IMG/VR virus record: IMGVR_UViG_3300025278_000003
Span: 1-31,541 of that record
Direction: 5' to 3' (one strand)
DNA: 31,541 nucleotides
From: a virus
Part shown: in pieces, positions 1-7,490 of the stretch
How the letters are laid out: each line of letters starts with the position of its first letter
Numbering within the stretch: the first letter of the stretch is position 1
Position numbers and translations under genes: made by a program
Notes under the pieces: model-generated
What the model saw: the letters and a program-made list of their open reading frames with translations, nothing else
Databases searched by the model: none
What the model was told of the DNA's origin: nothing

Positions 1-37
1 GAGGGTTTGGACCTGATCCATATTCTGACTAGGGGGG

Positions 38-163
38 TGCGACAACTGTAATACAATGAGTGCGACAAATAAGAGGGTTATTTTGGCTTTTTTCGCAACG
101 ATAACGGGTATTACCGTTTATTTTGGAAATTCAGCTATATTTTATTTGGGTGAGTTTGTCGCA
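38..163. repeat. Left transposon end: TGCGACA-type transposase-site candidates
   Basis: TGCGACAA occurs at 38-45 and 61-68 (23 bp apart, same orientation) and its reverse complement TTGTCGCA at 156-163; a degenerate TTTTCGCA lies at 90-97. The same octamer, inverted, occurs at 31471-31478 with a variant at 31493-31500. Repeats at both edges of a transposase A/B element are expected to be binding sites for the MuA-type transposase. The exact terminus is unclear. The TG at 38 is a plausible 5'-TG end, but no matching 5-bp target duplication is visible on the right. The rest of 1-181 holds no gene; there is a small AACGG/CCGTT dyad at 103-118. Confidence 0.6.
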
Positions 164-181
164 GTTTTATAGATATTATAT

Positions 182-967
182 TTATACATATGGCGATACA
201 TGCGCATCCCATACTACCTCACCGATGATCTCAAAGTCATCTATTTTTGGATCGCCGATGATTGGTTGGTAAGCTTGGTTAACCGAACTCATTCTGATCG
301 TGCCGTCCGGGAGCTTGGCTAAGAGCTTGCAATAATGATCGTCGTCTATTCTAACCATGAACGCCGGCCCTTCTTTTATTTTTGTTCGCGCGGAGTCTAC
401 CAACAGATCTGATCCGTCTTTGAACATTGGCTGCATGGAGTCGCCCTTGAGTTTTACCACAAAGCAACCCTCGGGTGAAGCCTGAATTGTTTTTGAAAAA
501 AAGTAACGGCGAAATAAAATCTGAAGGTTAGATTCGTTCTCTGCAATTAACCCTTGCCCACCGGACGCATATACATTTGGATAGTACGGTACACTTACAA
601 ACTCGGCTGGATCGTAGTTGATGTTATCTTCATTAACCTTTCCCCACGTGGGGAATTCATGTTGGTGTTCAGACGTCTGAACACTTTTATTTTTTGCCGA
701 CGTTGGCACAGATTCAGAGTGTTCCCACGTGGGAACTGTTTTTCCCAACGTTGGGACGGATCGTGTTCCCAAAAGAATATATGCCTTATCAATAGTTTCG
801 TATTTAGAACTAAGAAGTTCTATATGTTCAATTTTAATACTATTTCCTGGCTTGGTCATTCTTAACCAGGTACTCCTAGACACATCGGTAGCCTCTTCGA
901 TCTTATCGTAGGTAGTGTTAAGAGCTTCAATCTCTTGTTTAAGCCTCTTATTAACGGAATTACTCAA
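182..967 (-). CDS. LexA/CI-type phage repressor (HTH + S24 peptidase)
   Basis: 261 aa. The N-terminal ~65 residues form a helix-turn-helix-like DNA-binding region. The C-terminal ~130 residues are an S24/LexA-like self-cleaving domain with the GDSM serine motif and a later lysine (CKLLAK) for the Ser-Lys dyad; an Ala-Ser-Gly-Gly stretch is the likely self-cleavage region. In this family DNA damage triggers self-cleavage and induction. The linker (about residues 68-112) is unusual: degenerate 7-9-residue repeats of the type SVPTLGK, TVPTWEH, SVPTSAK, SVQTSEH, EFPTWGK, whose DNA is a palindrome array. The start appears to be TTG (965-967): the next in-frame Met is about 37 residues in and would delete the HTH, and a stop lies just upstream. 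It is divergent from the early operon, the classical repressor position. Confidence 0.88.
   Translation of the reverse strand: MSNSVNKRLKQEIEALNTTYDKIEEATDVSRSTWLRMTKPGNSIKIEHIELLSSKYETIDKAYILLGTRSVPTLGKTVPTWEHSESVPTSAKNKSVQTSEHQHEFPTWGKVNEDNINYDPAEFVSVPYYPNVYASGGQGLIAENESNLQILFRRYFFSKTIQASPEGCFVVKLKGDSMQPMFKDGSDLLVDSARTKIKEGPAFMVRIDDDHYCKLLAKLPDGTIRMSSVNQAYQPIIGDPKIDDFEIIGEVVWDAHVSPYV
640..756. repeat. Array of five ACGT-centred palindromes inside the repressor gene
   Basis: TTCCCCACGTGGGGAA (640-655, perfect), GTGTTCAGACGTCTGAACAC (665-684, perfect 20 bp), TGCCGACGTTGGCA (695-708, one mismatched pair), GTTCCCACGTGGGAAC (721-736, perfect), TCCCAACGTTGGGA (743-756, perfect). The ACGT cores start at 646, 673, 700, 727 and 748, so spacing is 27, 27, 27 and 21 bp, always preserving the reading frame. 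A degenerate half copy, GTTCCCAA, follows at 765-772. The arms differ between copies yet stay self-complementary, so changes on one side are matched on the other. Function is unknown: possible protein-binding sites or RNA/DNA hairpins. Confidence 0.9.
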
Positions 968-989
968 TAGTTCTATTTATGAAATTGAG

Positions 990-1053
990 ATTATAAAAAA
1001 GTTTTATTTTTAAAACCTTTTATTTGCATTAGTATCATTTATGACCTTATATT
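990..1053. promoter_or_regulatory. Divergent repressor/early promoters with dyad operator candidate
   Basis: Rightward: TTGCAT (1024-1029), 18-bp spacer, TATATT (1048-1053), a sigma-70-like promoter for the early operon. Leftward: TATAAT on the minus strand (995-990), placing the repressor transcript start about 15 nt before its TTG codon; its -35 is weak. Between them lies GTTTTA-TTTT-TAAAAC (1001-1016), extendable with one bulge to roughly 996-1021. It overlaps the leftward promoter and abuts the rightward -35, a natural operator position. No ACGT palindrome of the repressor-gene type occurs here. Confidence 0.45.
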
Positions 1054-1081
1054 ATTCGCAGAATGTATGAACAAATAATTA

Positions 1082-1378
1082 ATGATGCTACAAATGTCGG
1101 AAACTGGAAGGAATAAAACAAAGCAAATCGCAATCCGAGACCTTACTGTTAAGGATAAACAACGGATTAGGGAATTAATTAAATATGGCGATGTAGGCAG
1201 AATTGCCAGTAAGTGTCCTCATGTCAAATATGACACTGTCTCAAAAACGATAAACCCGAACCACTCTACTGATCATGAGCGTGTTTGGATCGCAGCTGTA
1301 GAATATCTGCAAAGCTTACCTAAAATTGAGATTGATGCACGCCTTGAATCTTTCATTAAAAATGGAGTTGCAGCATGA
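1082..1378 (+). CDS. Small HTH-like early protein (Ner/Cro position)
   Basis: 98 aa, basic, with a predicted helix-turn-helix-like stretch around residues 25-60 (motif IASKCPHVKYDTVSKTI resembles a helix-turn-recognition-helix). It is the first gene of the early operon and divergent from the repressor, where Mu has Ner and lambda has Cro, so a role as early regulator is inferred from position. The start could be ATG 1082 or the downstream Met at MSETG; no strong ribosome site separates them. It overlaps the next small gene by 4 nt. No confident family assignment. Confidence 0.6.
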   Translation: MMLQMSETGRNKTKQIAIRDLTVKDKQRIRELIKYGDVGRIASKCPHVKYDTVSKTINPNHSTDHERVWIAAVEYLQSLPKIEIDARLESFIKNGVAA

Positions 1379-1545
1379 AACATGTAATTGTGAAAAGAAA
1401 ACCAAGAGAAGAAGTAAAAGGGAGTATTGCAGAATGCGATTGTGGGTGGTGGGGACGTCCCGAAAAATGCCACTTAGATTCAGAGGATAAATTAGTTTGT
1501 CCAAGGTGTGAGGCTCAAGTACAAATATGCAAAGGACAGAAATGA
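1375..1545 (+). CDS. Small Cys-rich (zinc-binding type) protein
   Basis: 56 aa. Starts with an ATG that overlaps the preceding stop (ATGA) and ends overlapping the next start. Cysteines occur as CDC (residues 21-23), C32, a CPRC knuckle (42-45) and C52, consistent with a small zinc ribbon. Translational coupling on both sides supports it as a real gene. Function unknown; possibly a DNA-binding accessory of the early region. A 10-bp palindrome GGGACGTCCC lies inside it (1452-1461). Confidence 0.6.
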   Translation: MKHVIVKRKPREEVKGSIAECDCGWWGRPEKCHLDSEDKLVCPRCEAQVQICKGQK

Positions 1546-1850
1546 GCCTCGTTCAAGCTAAACAACCCACCGCGACGCAAACGCCTTACCCGTCAGTGAC
1601 TCGCCAGGCGTTGAGAAAAAACCCTGATGCTCATCAGGTTTCTGAGGAGTTAGGAATTCACGTCGCAACGGTGTACCGGCACGCGATAGGAATGGATCTG
1701 AAAATGATAAAAGCCTTTAAGGATCTTGACCTCGGAATCAAAGATATGGTTCGGTTTATGAAGCATGAAATGAAGCAGTCTAATGCTTCCATCGCTGAGA
1801 AGCTCGGCACTACTCCATCCTATGTTACGGAGGTGCTGAATGAGAACTGA
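1542..1850 (+). CDS. HTH protein, early region
   Basis: 102 aa with the start at ATG 1542, which overlaps the upstream stop and follows AAAGGA at a suitable distance; an earlier in-frame ATG at 1527 lacks that support. Two HTH-like stretches: around residues 25-47 (HQVSEELGIHVATVYRHAIG) and near the C terminus (ASIAEKLGTTPSYVTEVL). Probably a small DNA-binding regulator or transposition accessory. Overlaps the next gene by 11 nt. Exact family not recognised. Confidence 0.65.
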   Translation: MSLVQAKQPTATQTPYPSVTRQALRKNPDAHQVSEELGIHVATVYRHAIGMDLKMIKAFKDLDLGIKDMVRFMKHEMKQSNASIAEKLGTTPSYVTEVLNEN

Positions 1851-2298
1851 AGCGGAGAGTAAAGAGAAGCAAAGACGCCAACGCCAGGCGATGATCGAAG
1901 AGACTATTTCACTGGGTGTATTTGATGATCGCGATCACTTTAAAGCGTGGATGAAGGATGAGTTTAAACTTGATCTGCCGGTTGATAAAATCAGCACCGA
2001 ATACACGCTATCACCCAAGCAAACCAAGCTGCTTTTTATTTGGCTGAAATACTTTACCGGACGCGGACAAAAGCCGAGAGTTCACCGCGCAAAAGCGCGC
2101 ATCTCTAACGGGCAATTAAGGAAGATCCCTGAGCTACAAAAAGAGCTTACCTGGAGCGACAGCCGACTGGTTGATTTTGTACAGCAGCAGACCGGAAAGC
2201 GGAAGTTAATTCCAAGCCTTTTTAAGGCGGAAGCCACAAAAGTAATTACAGGCATGGAGCGCATCCTTGCCGAGCAACCTTATACAAAAAGTAATTAG
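1840..2298 (+). CDS. GemA-like (DUF1018-type) regulatory protein
   Basis: 152 aa. After a charged N terminus it reads SPKQTKLLFIWLKYF, then GQLRKI, WSDSRLVDFVQQQTGK, and FKAEATKVITGMERIL. This matches the C-terminal layout of Mu gp16/GemA-type proteins (…QL.kI…l..fv.rqtG….L….A..vI..L). In Mu GemA affects host gyrase and gene expression; the role here is inferred by similarity and by the early position before the transposition genes. Family call moderate. Confidence 0.55.
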   Translation: MRTEAESKEKQRRQRQAMIEETISLGVFDDRDHFKAWMKDEFKLDLPVDKISTEYTLSPKQTKLLFIWLKYFTGRGQKPRVHRAKARISNGQLRKIPELQKELTWSDSRLVDFVQQQTGKRKLIPSLFKAEATKVITGMERILAEQPYTKSN

Positions 2299-2300
2299 AT

Positions 2301-3080
2301 ATGAATCAAGAAATAGAAGTATTTGAATTCGGTACAGACGAGCGAAAAAACAGAGCCTTGATATTGGACTCCAAACTAAATGACGCACTGCTTGATACAT
2401 TCGTTATCAGTGCCGAATTAGTTGATCAAAAGCTTTATAAAGAGCTTGGTTATGAAACGGCGAAAGACTATTTCCAAAACAAATCAATTAGTGTAAGTCA
2501 AGCTTATAGATACGCTCAAATTGGCAGAGAAATAAAACCTCTTTTAGAATCAGGTAAAACTAAACATTCTATAAGTATTGCCAACGTTGGCACAAGCAAA
2601 TTAGAAGAAATAGTTAGGCATGCAAACGATCAATTGGAAGGCTTATTTAGCGAAGGTAAGATCAAGCTTGGTGATGAAGAATACAGCACAGATGACCTTC
2701 AGGAGATCTCATTCAGAGAGCTTGATTCCCGACTAAAAACTCTCTCCAAAAAAGTAGAAAAGAACGACCTGCTTGAGGAGCAAAATAAATCATTACAGCT
2801 TGAGAAAAAGGTTCTTTTAAAAGAGCAGGAAGAGTTTAAAAAACGGGATCAAAAGTACAGAGAAGCAAGCGTAACCTACGATGAAATGGAACGCGACATT
2901 GTGGACGCTACCGAGGCGTTTGCAGAGGTTCAGAAACTGCTTAACCGGATCGAAACTTCGCTAGTTCCTAAACAACTCGGCCCACGTTTAAAGCTGCTGA
3001 TTGAGACTATCCAAAATGCAGGTGTAGACATCGCGGAAACGCACTCTGAAGTGATGTTTAAATACGACGAGGGACTGTAA
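2301..3080 (+). CDS. DUF3102/ParB-like DNA-binding coiled-coil protein
   Basis: 259 aa. The N-terminal half is helical with an HTH-like segment (LGYETAKDYFQNKSISVSQA, about residues 50-70), followed by a SIANVGTSKLEE stretch, then a long charged coiled coil (about residues 140-215) and a C-terminal helical cap. DUF3102-type proteins have this HTH plus coiled-coil arrangement. It ends overlapping the transposase ATG by one base and may be a transposition or replication accessory. A perfect 14-bp palindrome of the repressor-array type lies at 2579-2592. Confidence 0.5.
   Translation: MNQEIEVFEFGTDERKNRALILDSKLNDALLDTFVISAELVDQKLYKELGYETAKDYFQNKSISVSQAYRYAQIGREIKPLLESGKTKHSISIANVGTSKLEEIVRHANDQLEGLFSEGKIKLGDEEYSTDDLQEISFRELDSRLKTLSKKVEKNDLLEEQNKSLQLEKKVLLKEQEEFKKRDQKYREASVTYDEMERDIVDATEAFAEVQKLLNRIETSLVPKQLGPRLKLLIETIQNAGVDIAETHSEVMFKYDEGL
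2579..2592. repeat. Isolated ACGT palindrome TGCCAACGTTGGCA
   Basis: Perfect 14-bp palindrome. It differs by one base from the third palindrome of the repressor array (TGCCGACGTTGGCA, 695-708), and that base restores perfect symmetry. Here it is read GCC AAC GTT GGC (Ala-Asn-Val-Gly), whereas in the repressor the core is read CCA ACG TTG (Pro-Thr-Leu). The DNA is therefore conserved across two reading frames. Confidence 0.85.
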
Positions 3081-4675
3081 TGTTGAACGAAGCATTAAAG
3101 AATGAATACAGAGGCGAGCTTCGTTTATTGCCTCACGGAAAAAAAGGGAAAAGAGCGGAAGAAATAGCCGTTCAGCATGGCATCAGCAAAAGCCAATTGT
3201 ACAGAGAAATCGACATCACCGCAGGGCAAAAAAAATGCAAACGAGAGCCGGAGATCCCGACCGAATATATCAACCTGATAGCAGCCGAAAAAGCCGATGC
3301 CGGAAAGATGGGAATGAGCAAGCGATTTCTTACTACCGAGGACGCTATTGACCTGCTTGAGCAGTCGGGAAAAATACCTGAAGGAATGATCTCGGTATCA
3401 ACCGCAGACCGCAGAATGAGAGAGCTTGGCTTTAATAAAAAGCGCACCTACGAACGCCATGAAGATGACTATGTAAACCAAGTGCATCATGTGGATTTTT
3501 CCCGATCGGAATACTTTGATGTGGGCATCAATAAAGAAGGCGAAGAGATCATCCGCGTGGATGGAAGAAAAGGCAAATGGGATTATAAAAATAAGGAAAA
3601 AGCAGAGCGCAAAAGACTGTGGGTAATGGGGTATGTGGATTCCTTTTCGAGAGTGTATTTAGTGAGGTATTTCAGCGCTACCGGTGAGACCAAAAGCATG
3701 GGTACGGAAGCTCTTGAATTTGCATGGCAACGCGAGGATGACAGCCATCCATTGTTGCATCTTCCTGAGGTGCTAAAGTTTGACCAGGGAAGCTTTGGAA
3801 AGTACCTGTTTCATCACAAAACCTTTCAGCGAGATACCGGCATTAGAGTGGAGCTTGCTGCTAGTAAAAATGAACGCTATGCCGACCAACAATCGCAAGG
3901 TAAAGTGGAGCGACCGTTCCGAAGTTTGTGGCAACGATTTGAAGCCAAAACAGCTAAGATTTTAAAGGCTAAAGGGATCAGCGAAATTAGTATTGAAGAG
4001 CTGAATGCTTTGGTGTATAAGCACTGCATTGAACTACTTGAAAAGAAGCATCCATTGAGAGTGCAAACGCGCGGAGAAGTGTACCGAACCGGATTGAGAT
4101 TCCGCGAACAAAGCAAACTTTCAGTATCGCTTTGGGATCTGTTATTTAATGAAGAAACTAGAAAGGTTGGCGCTGATAAACTGCTTAGTTACAAAGCTCA
4201 ATTTTATAAAGCTCCTGATAAATTTGCCTACCAAAGGATCTATGTATTTGAGACCAACGATGGCCGACTTAAAGGGCAGGATTTAGACCGGCACGAAGAG
4301 TTTGAATTGTTCGCTTTTGATCCTGATAACACGGAAGCCGTGAAGCAACGTCCGGAGGATTACATGCAGCGCATGGGCAATGCCGGATCAAGCCTTGACG
4401 GAAGCAAAATGACACTGGTTAACAGCTCAGGCGCAGCCTTGCAACCGCACAGCTTACCACCGGAGGAAAGCGAGGTTGAAGTGAGCACTCCATTTACTGC
4501 AAAAGTAAGCAAACCATATACGGAGTGGGATGTAGCGAAGCTTGAGATCTGCAAAGTATTTAACTGCTCCTGGAGTGAATTAGCTGAGAGCGCACAGTCC
4601 ATTTTTAAACGACTGTTTGATGCCGAGCAACTGGACAAAAAGACGATCGAAGATCTTTATCAGGAGGTGAGCTGA
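3080..4675 (+). CDS. Mu-type DDE transposase (MuA-like)
   Basis: 531 aa. The N-terminal region has an HTH (AEEIAVQHGISKSQLYREI, about 26-44) for end binding. The central rve/DDE core carries D139 (VHHVDFS), D235 (LKFDQGS) and E277 (QGKVERPF), with 41 residues between the last two, typical of the D,D-35-E-type spacing. A Mu-type beta-barrel/C-terminal region follows; its last ~40 residues probably contact the ATPase subunit. It cuts and joins the phage ends during integration and replicative transposition, presumably acting on the TGCGACA repeats at the window edges. Followed by a one-base overlap with the next gene and then by ATPase B. Confidence 0.93.
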   Translation: MLNEALKNEYRGELRLLPHGKKGKRAEEIAVQHGISKSQLYREIDITAGQKKCKREPEIPTEYINLIAAEKADAGKMGMSKRFLTTEDAIDLLEQSGKIPEGMISVSTADRRMRELGFNKKRTYERHEDDYVNQVHHVDFSRSEYFDVGINKEGEEIIRVDGRKGKWDYKNKEKAERKRLWVMGYVDSFSRVYLVRYFSATGETKSMGTEALEFAWQREDDSHPLLHLPEVLKFDQGSFGKYLFHHKTFQRDTGIRVELAASKNERYADQQSQGKVERPFRSLWQRFEAKTAKILKAKGISEISIEELNALVYKHCIELLEKKHPLRVQTRGEVYRTGLRFREQSKLSVSLWDLLFNEETRKVGADKLLSYKAQFYKAPDKFAYQRIYVFETNDGRLKGQDLDRHEEFELFAFDPDNTEAVKQRPEDYMQRMGNAGSSLDGSKMTLVNSSGAALQPHSLPPEESEVEVSTPFTAKVSKPYTEWDVAKLEICKVFNCSWSELAESAQSIFKRLFDAEQLDKKTIEDLYQEVS

Positions 4676-4878
4676 TGAGCTGCTTCCCAACCGCAGAACT
4701 TACTAATGAGGAAGCCCACGAACTCGGGCTGATTGATGATCAGGAATACTTTGAAATGAACCACCAGGAGCGCACCGAGGCTTTGGATTTTCACGGTCGT
4801 GATCTTTGCTACGATCTGAAGTCTGCTAGATCACCCATTGAAGAACTTATAGAAGCAATAAAACTAATCTATAAATAA
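4675..4878 (+). CDS. Small acidic protein between transposase and ATPase B
   Basis: 67 aa. The ATG shares a base with the transposase stop (TGATG) and follows an AGGAGG sequence, so translation is coupled. Acidic, mostly helical, one LTNEEAHELGLIDDQEYFEM stretch; no recognised domain. Its position inside the transposition operon suggests an accessory role, but function is unknown. Confidence 0.6.
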   Translation: MSCFPTAELTNEEAHELGLIDDQEYFEMNHQERTEALDFHGRDLCYDLKSARSPIEELIEAIKLIYK

Positions 4879-4887
4879 GAAGGACAA

Positions 4888-5814
4888 ATGAGCACACAAT
4901 TAGAAATATTCAAGCACTTTAAGATCAAGGCGGTCAGTGATGACAAGAAGATCAATATCACTAAAACCCAAACTTATGAAAGAATTAAGCAAACGTTAGA
5001 TTCTTTAATTCAGGATGACGGATGGAGAGCTTTCTCCGGAAGAATTGGTTCCGGTAAAACTACCACGATCATTGGAGCGATCAGAGACATCCACGATGAG
5101 AATAAAAACTTTGATGTGGTTGAGATCCTTTCCCCGGACAGAGAAAAAGTTGGAGCCGGACAAATACTTGCAGCCTTTGTTCATCAAGTTGGCAAAATGT
5201 ATATCGGTCAAGATTTCCCATCCGGAAAGATTGACACTAGATATGCTCAAGTTCAAAGAATACTAATGTCAGCTTATGAGAAGAAGAAGAAAATAGTACT
5301 GGTAATTGATGAAGCCCAGGAGCTGAATACTAAAGTACTGAATACTATAAAAAGGCTGAGAGATACAACATTTGCGAAAAGGGCGATTCACTTACCAGTG
5401 ATATTGATCGGGCAGCCTGCACTTGATCCGATGATCCGAAATAATGACGAGGTTAAGCACCGGATTAGAAGCAACCAATTTGGTTACACACGAAAAGAGC
5501 TTATTGAGATCCTTTTATTTCTGAGCAAGGGATTATTGAGCCGAGAAACATGTGCAAAAATTGTGGATGCGAAAACAACTGAGGATGGTTTTAGAAGCAA
5601 ACTTTATCCTACGCCACTGGAATTAGAAAGCGATGTACAGATTGCAATGGAGAATGCTTTTAATCTGAATCATGAAGCCCTTGAATTAAAACATTTTGAA
5701 ATAAGGGAGTTACAACAGACTGCGCCAAAAAAGGAGCGCAAAAAGATTGAGATCAGCGCTGATATTGCAGACGCTAAGATCAAAAATATTGAGTCAACAA
5801 AGGAGGCGTCATGA
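4888..5814 (+). CDS. MuB/TniB-type AAA+ ATPase, target-DNA activator
   Basis: 308 aa. Walker A GRIGSGKT (residues 51-58) and Walker B KIVLVIDEAQ (136-144), with sensor and lid regions after; the C terminus is charged. Proteins of this family bind target DNA in an ATP-dependent way and stimulate the DDE transposase. Location two genes after the transposase, with AGAAGGA upstream, fits. The Walker A carries GxGKT rather than the more divergent MuB version, closer to TniB/TnsC-like ATPases. Confidence 0.88.
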   Translation: MSTQLEIFKHFKIKAVSDDKKINITKTQTYERIKQTLDSLIQDDGWRAFSGRIGSGKTTTIIGAIRDIHDENKNFDVVEILSPDREKVGAGQILAAFVHQVGKMYIGQDFPSGKIDTRYAQVQRILMSAYEKKKKIVLVIDEAQELNTKVLNTIKRLRDTTFAKRAIHLPVILIGQPALDPMIRNNDEVKHRIRSNQFGYTRKELIEILLFLSKGLLSRETCAKIVDAKTTEDGFRSKLYPTPLELESDVQIAMENAFNLNHEALELKHFEIRELQQTAPKKERKKIEISADIADAKIKNIESTKEAS

Positions 5815-6065
5815 GTATGATGGGCAGACCTGCAAAAACGCTGAGAGATTTTCACGCGCAAAGTATTTACATCAGCAAAGCTATAAAAGAAGCAAAGCAT
5901 GATGATGTAATCAAAGTTCAATTTAAAAGTGAAGAAAGATTCAATCACACTGCAAAGAGACTACTTGAGGAATTTAAATACAGTCTAGATCTAACCATTG
6001 AGAACTTTAAAGTTGGAGGGCAATTATGGGCGTACATACTAGTGCAGACCAAAAAAGCGGCTTGA
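5811..6065 (+). CDS. Hypothetical protein, early operon
   Basis: 84 aa, basic N terminus, predicted alpha/beta fold (KVQFKSEERFNHTAKRLLEE). The start at 5811 overlaps the ATPase stop and follows a very strong AAAGGAGG site. No recognised family. It overlaps the next gene by 40 nt. Confidence 0.6.
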   Translation: MSMMGRPAKTLRDFHAQSIYISKAIKEAKHDDVIKVQFKSEERFNHTAKRLLEEFKYSLDLTIENFKVGGQLWAYILVQTKKAA

Positions 6066-6574
6066 TCAGAGTGCTGCCTTCCATGCGACTGGTTGATCCT
6101 TTCAACTTGAAGCCGGAGGATATTTGCATCAAAGATATCGCGCACCATTTGGCGAGGATCTGTCGGTGGAATGGCGGTGTGAATGGCTTCTATTCAGTAG
6201 CTGAGCACTCGATTGCTGTAGCTAAATCGGTTGCGCCTAAATTTCAATTGTGGGGCCTTCTACACGATGCAGCCGAAACTTATATCGGTGACATAACGAG
6301 ACCGGTTAAACGGCGGCTTTGGGTGTGTGATCATAACCCTTATTTGAATGAAAGCAGATTACTTATCAGCCATGAGCAATCGGTTCTAATGGCAATAGCC
6401 GAAAAATTCAACTTAGAACTTGAAATGCCTGATGCTGTTATCCGAGCTGATGACAAACAATTAGCAATTGAGAATGAGCTAATCGAGGCAGGAATGCTTG
6501 AAGGCAACTACCCGAACATTGCTGAGGCTCGGTTCCTGGCTGTTTTTAATAAGCTGATGGAAGACCGCAAATGA
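6026..6574 (+). CDS. HD-domain phosphohydrolase
   Basis: 182 aa. HD-domain metal ligands are visible: H61 (AEHS), H80-D81 (LLHDAAETYIGD), with E84 and D89 near, and a later Asp (about 142). The layout resembles the YfbR/HDDC2-like phage HD hydrolases, which act on (deoxy)nucleotides or similar phosphomonoesters; the substrate here is unknown. The start at 6026 has GGAGGG upstream, making the 40-nt overlap with the previous gene credible; a later Met20 lacks such a site. It may adjust nucleotide pools or counter nucleotide-based defence (speculative). Confidence 0.8.
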   Translation: MGVHTSADQKSGLIRVLPSMRLVDPFNLKPEDICIKDIAHHLARICRWNGGVNGFYSVAEHSIAVAKSVAPKFQLWGLLHDAAETYIGDITRPVKRRLWVCDHNPYLNESRLLISHEQSVLMAIAEKFNLELEMPDAVIRADDKQLAIENELIEAGMLEGNYPNIAEARFLAVFNKLMEDRK

Positions 6575-6681
6575 AGATCCTCCTCGTCATAGGGTTGATG
6601 GCATTCAGCATGATCATACAGGCGATGAGGCATTACAAAGACTATAAACTAAATCAAAAAAAAGAACAACATGGCAACTGA
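6571..6681 (+). CDS. Small single-span membrane protein
   Basis: 36 aa. ATG overlaps the HD-hydrolase stop (ATGA) and the end overlaps the next start by 11 nt, filling what would otherwise be a gap. One hydrophobic segment (LLVIGLMAFSMII, residues 4-16) followed by a basic tail (RHYKDYKLNQKK). Function unknown. Kept because of tight coupling on both sides. Confidence 0.45.
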   Translation: MKILLVIGLMAFSMIIQAMRHYKDYKLNQKKEQHGN

Positions 6682-7330
6682 AACAAAGACAAAAAAGAAA
6701 GTCGATAAAATACGCACAGAAGCTTATAAAAAGGTTCATCGTAAGATGGCCGAGCTGATGTTAAACGAAGGCACACAGCGCATGCTGCTTGAACATATTG
6801 AAATGCTCGAGACCAATATGCTGAGGGCAAAAAAAGAGCTTCACGATTACATCATGAGAAATGTAGTGGAAGGAGTTATTGATCCTGCAAATGAAAAGCT
6901 AGATCCCAACATGCAGCAGACCAGTTTGGCATTACACAAGTCGGACGGTTTGACCAAGTTCCACATCAATCAGCAGATCAGCAGACAGTTTGATGACAGA
7001 GCGCAACAGGCTACCGCATTGATCACTGATTTTATTAATGATTATAAGATGATCGAGGTTTCTAAAGAAGTCGGCTTTTTAATGCAGATGCTTGAGGCGA
7101 TGTTGTTTGGAGCTTCCCGGAAGAAGCAATTCCGATTCACTCCTGAGCTTCAAAAGTTCATGGCTATGCAGGATGATGAGCTACCTGATGATCGCCTGAT
7201 AAAAGCCCGGGATATTTTGAATGAAGCTTTTTACACCCATCGATCTCAGTGGTACTACGGAATTGAGAAGTATGACGAAAAGCAGCGCAAGTATGTGAAG
7301 CTTGAGGAGCATTTGTTTGGGGATTCATAG
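6671..7330 (+). CDS. DUF3164-like Mu-family protein
   Basis: 219 aa, soluble, helical. After a lysine-rich N terminus comes a long helix (residues 20-70), a region resembling DUF3164 (TKFHINQQISRQFDDRAQQATALITDF), then a C-terminal segment with DRLIKARDILNEAF and RSQWYYGIEKYDEKQRKYVKLEEHL. DUF3164 proteins are common in the early region of Mu-like phages but their function is unknown. Family call moderate, gene call firm. Confidence 0.6.
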   Translation: MATETKTKKKVDKIRTEAYKKVHRKMAELMLNEGTQRMLLEHIEMLETNMLRAKKELHDYIMRNVVEGVIDPANEKLDPNMQQTSLALHKSDGLTKFHINQQISRQFDDRAQQATALITDFINDYKMIEVSKEVGFLMQMLEAMLFGASRKKQFRFTPELQKFMAMQDDELPDDRLIKARDILNEAFYTHRSQWYYGIEKYDEKQRKYVKLEEHLFGDS

Positions 7331-7490
7331 CGCTCAATTACACGTGCGCTCGGTAAACGAAAAGCTAAAAAATAAAGGCTATACCGATGCGCAAATATCA
7401 GACTGGTGGGAGCTTGAGCTCTACCGACAACAAAGAAGGAAGGATAAAAATAAAGTGAATGCAGATTCCAAAAAAACTACAGAACCTTAA
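7317..7490 (+). CDS. Small basic protein, TTG start
   Basis: About 57 aa if started at TTG 7317, which lies 7 nt after GAGGAG; a TTG at 7302 in frame is the alternative. Contains a helical KLKNKGYTDAQISDWWELELYRQQRRKDKNK segment (basic, likely nucleic-acid or protein binding). It overlaps both neighbours. Function unknown; start uncertain. Confidence 0.45.
   Translation: MGIHSAQLHVRSVNEKLKNKGYTDAQISDWWELELYRQQRRKDKNKVNADSKKTTEP

Noticed and set aside
1-37. Target-site duplication at the window edges
   Set aside because: No 5-bp match was found between the bases just outside the left repeat and those outside the right repeat under any of the plausible termini.
554-865. Plus-strand open frame opposite the repressor
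   Set aside because: Shadow of the palindromic repeat region; no domain and no ribosome site.
1452-1461. GGGACGTCCC palindrome in the small Cys-rich gene
   Set aside because: ACGT-centred but only 10 bp with no extension; too short to add firmly to the array, though it lies in yet another reading frame.
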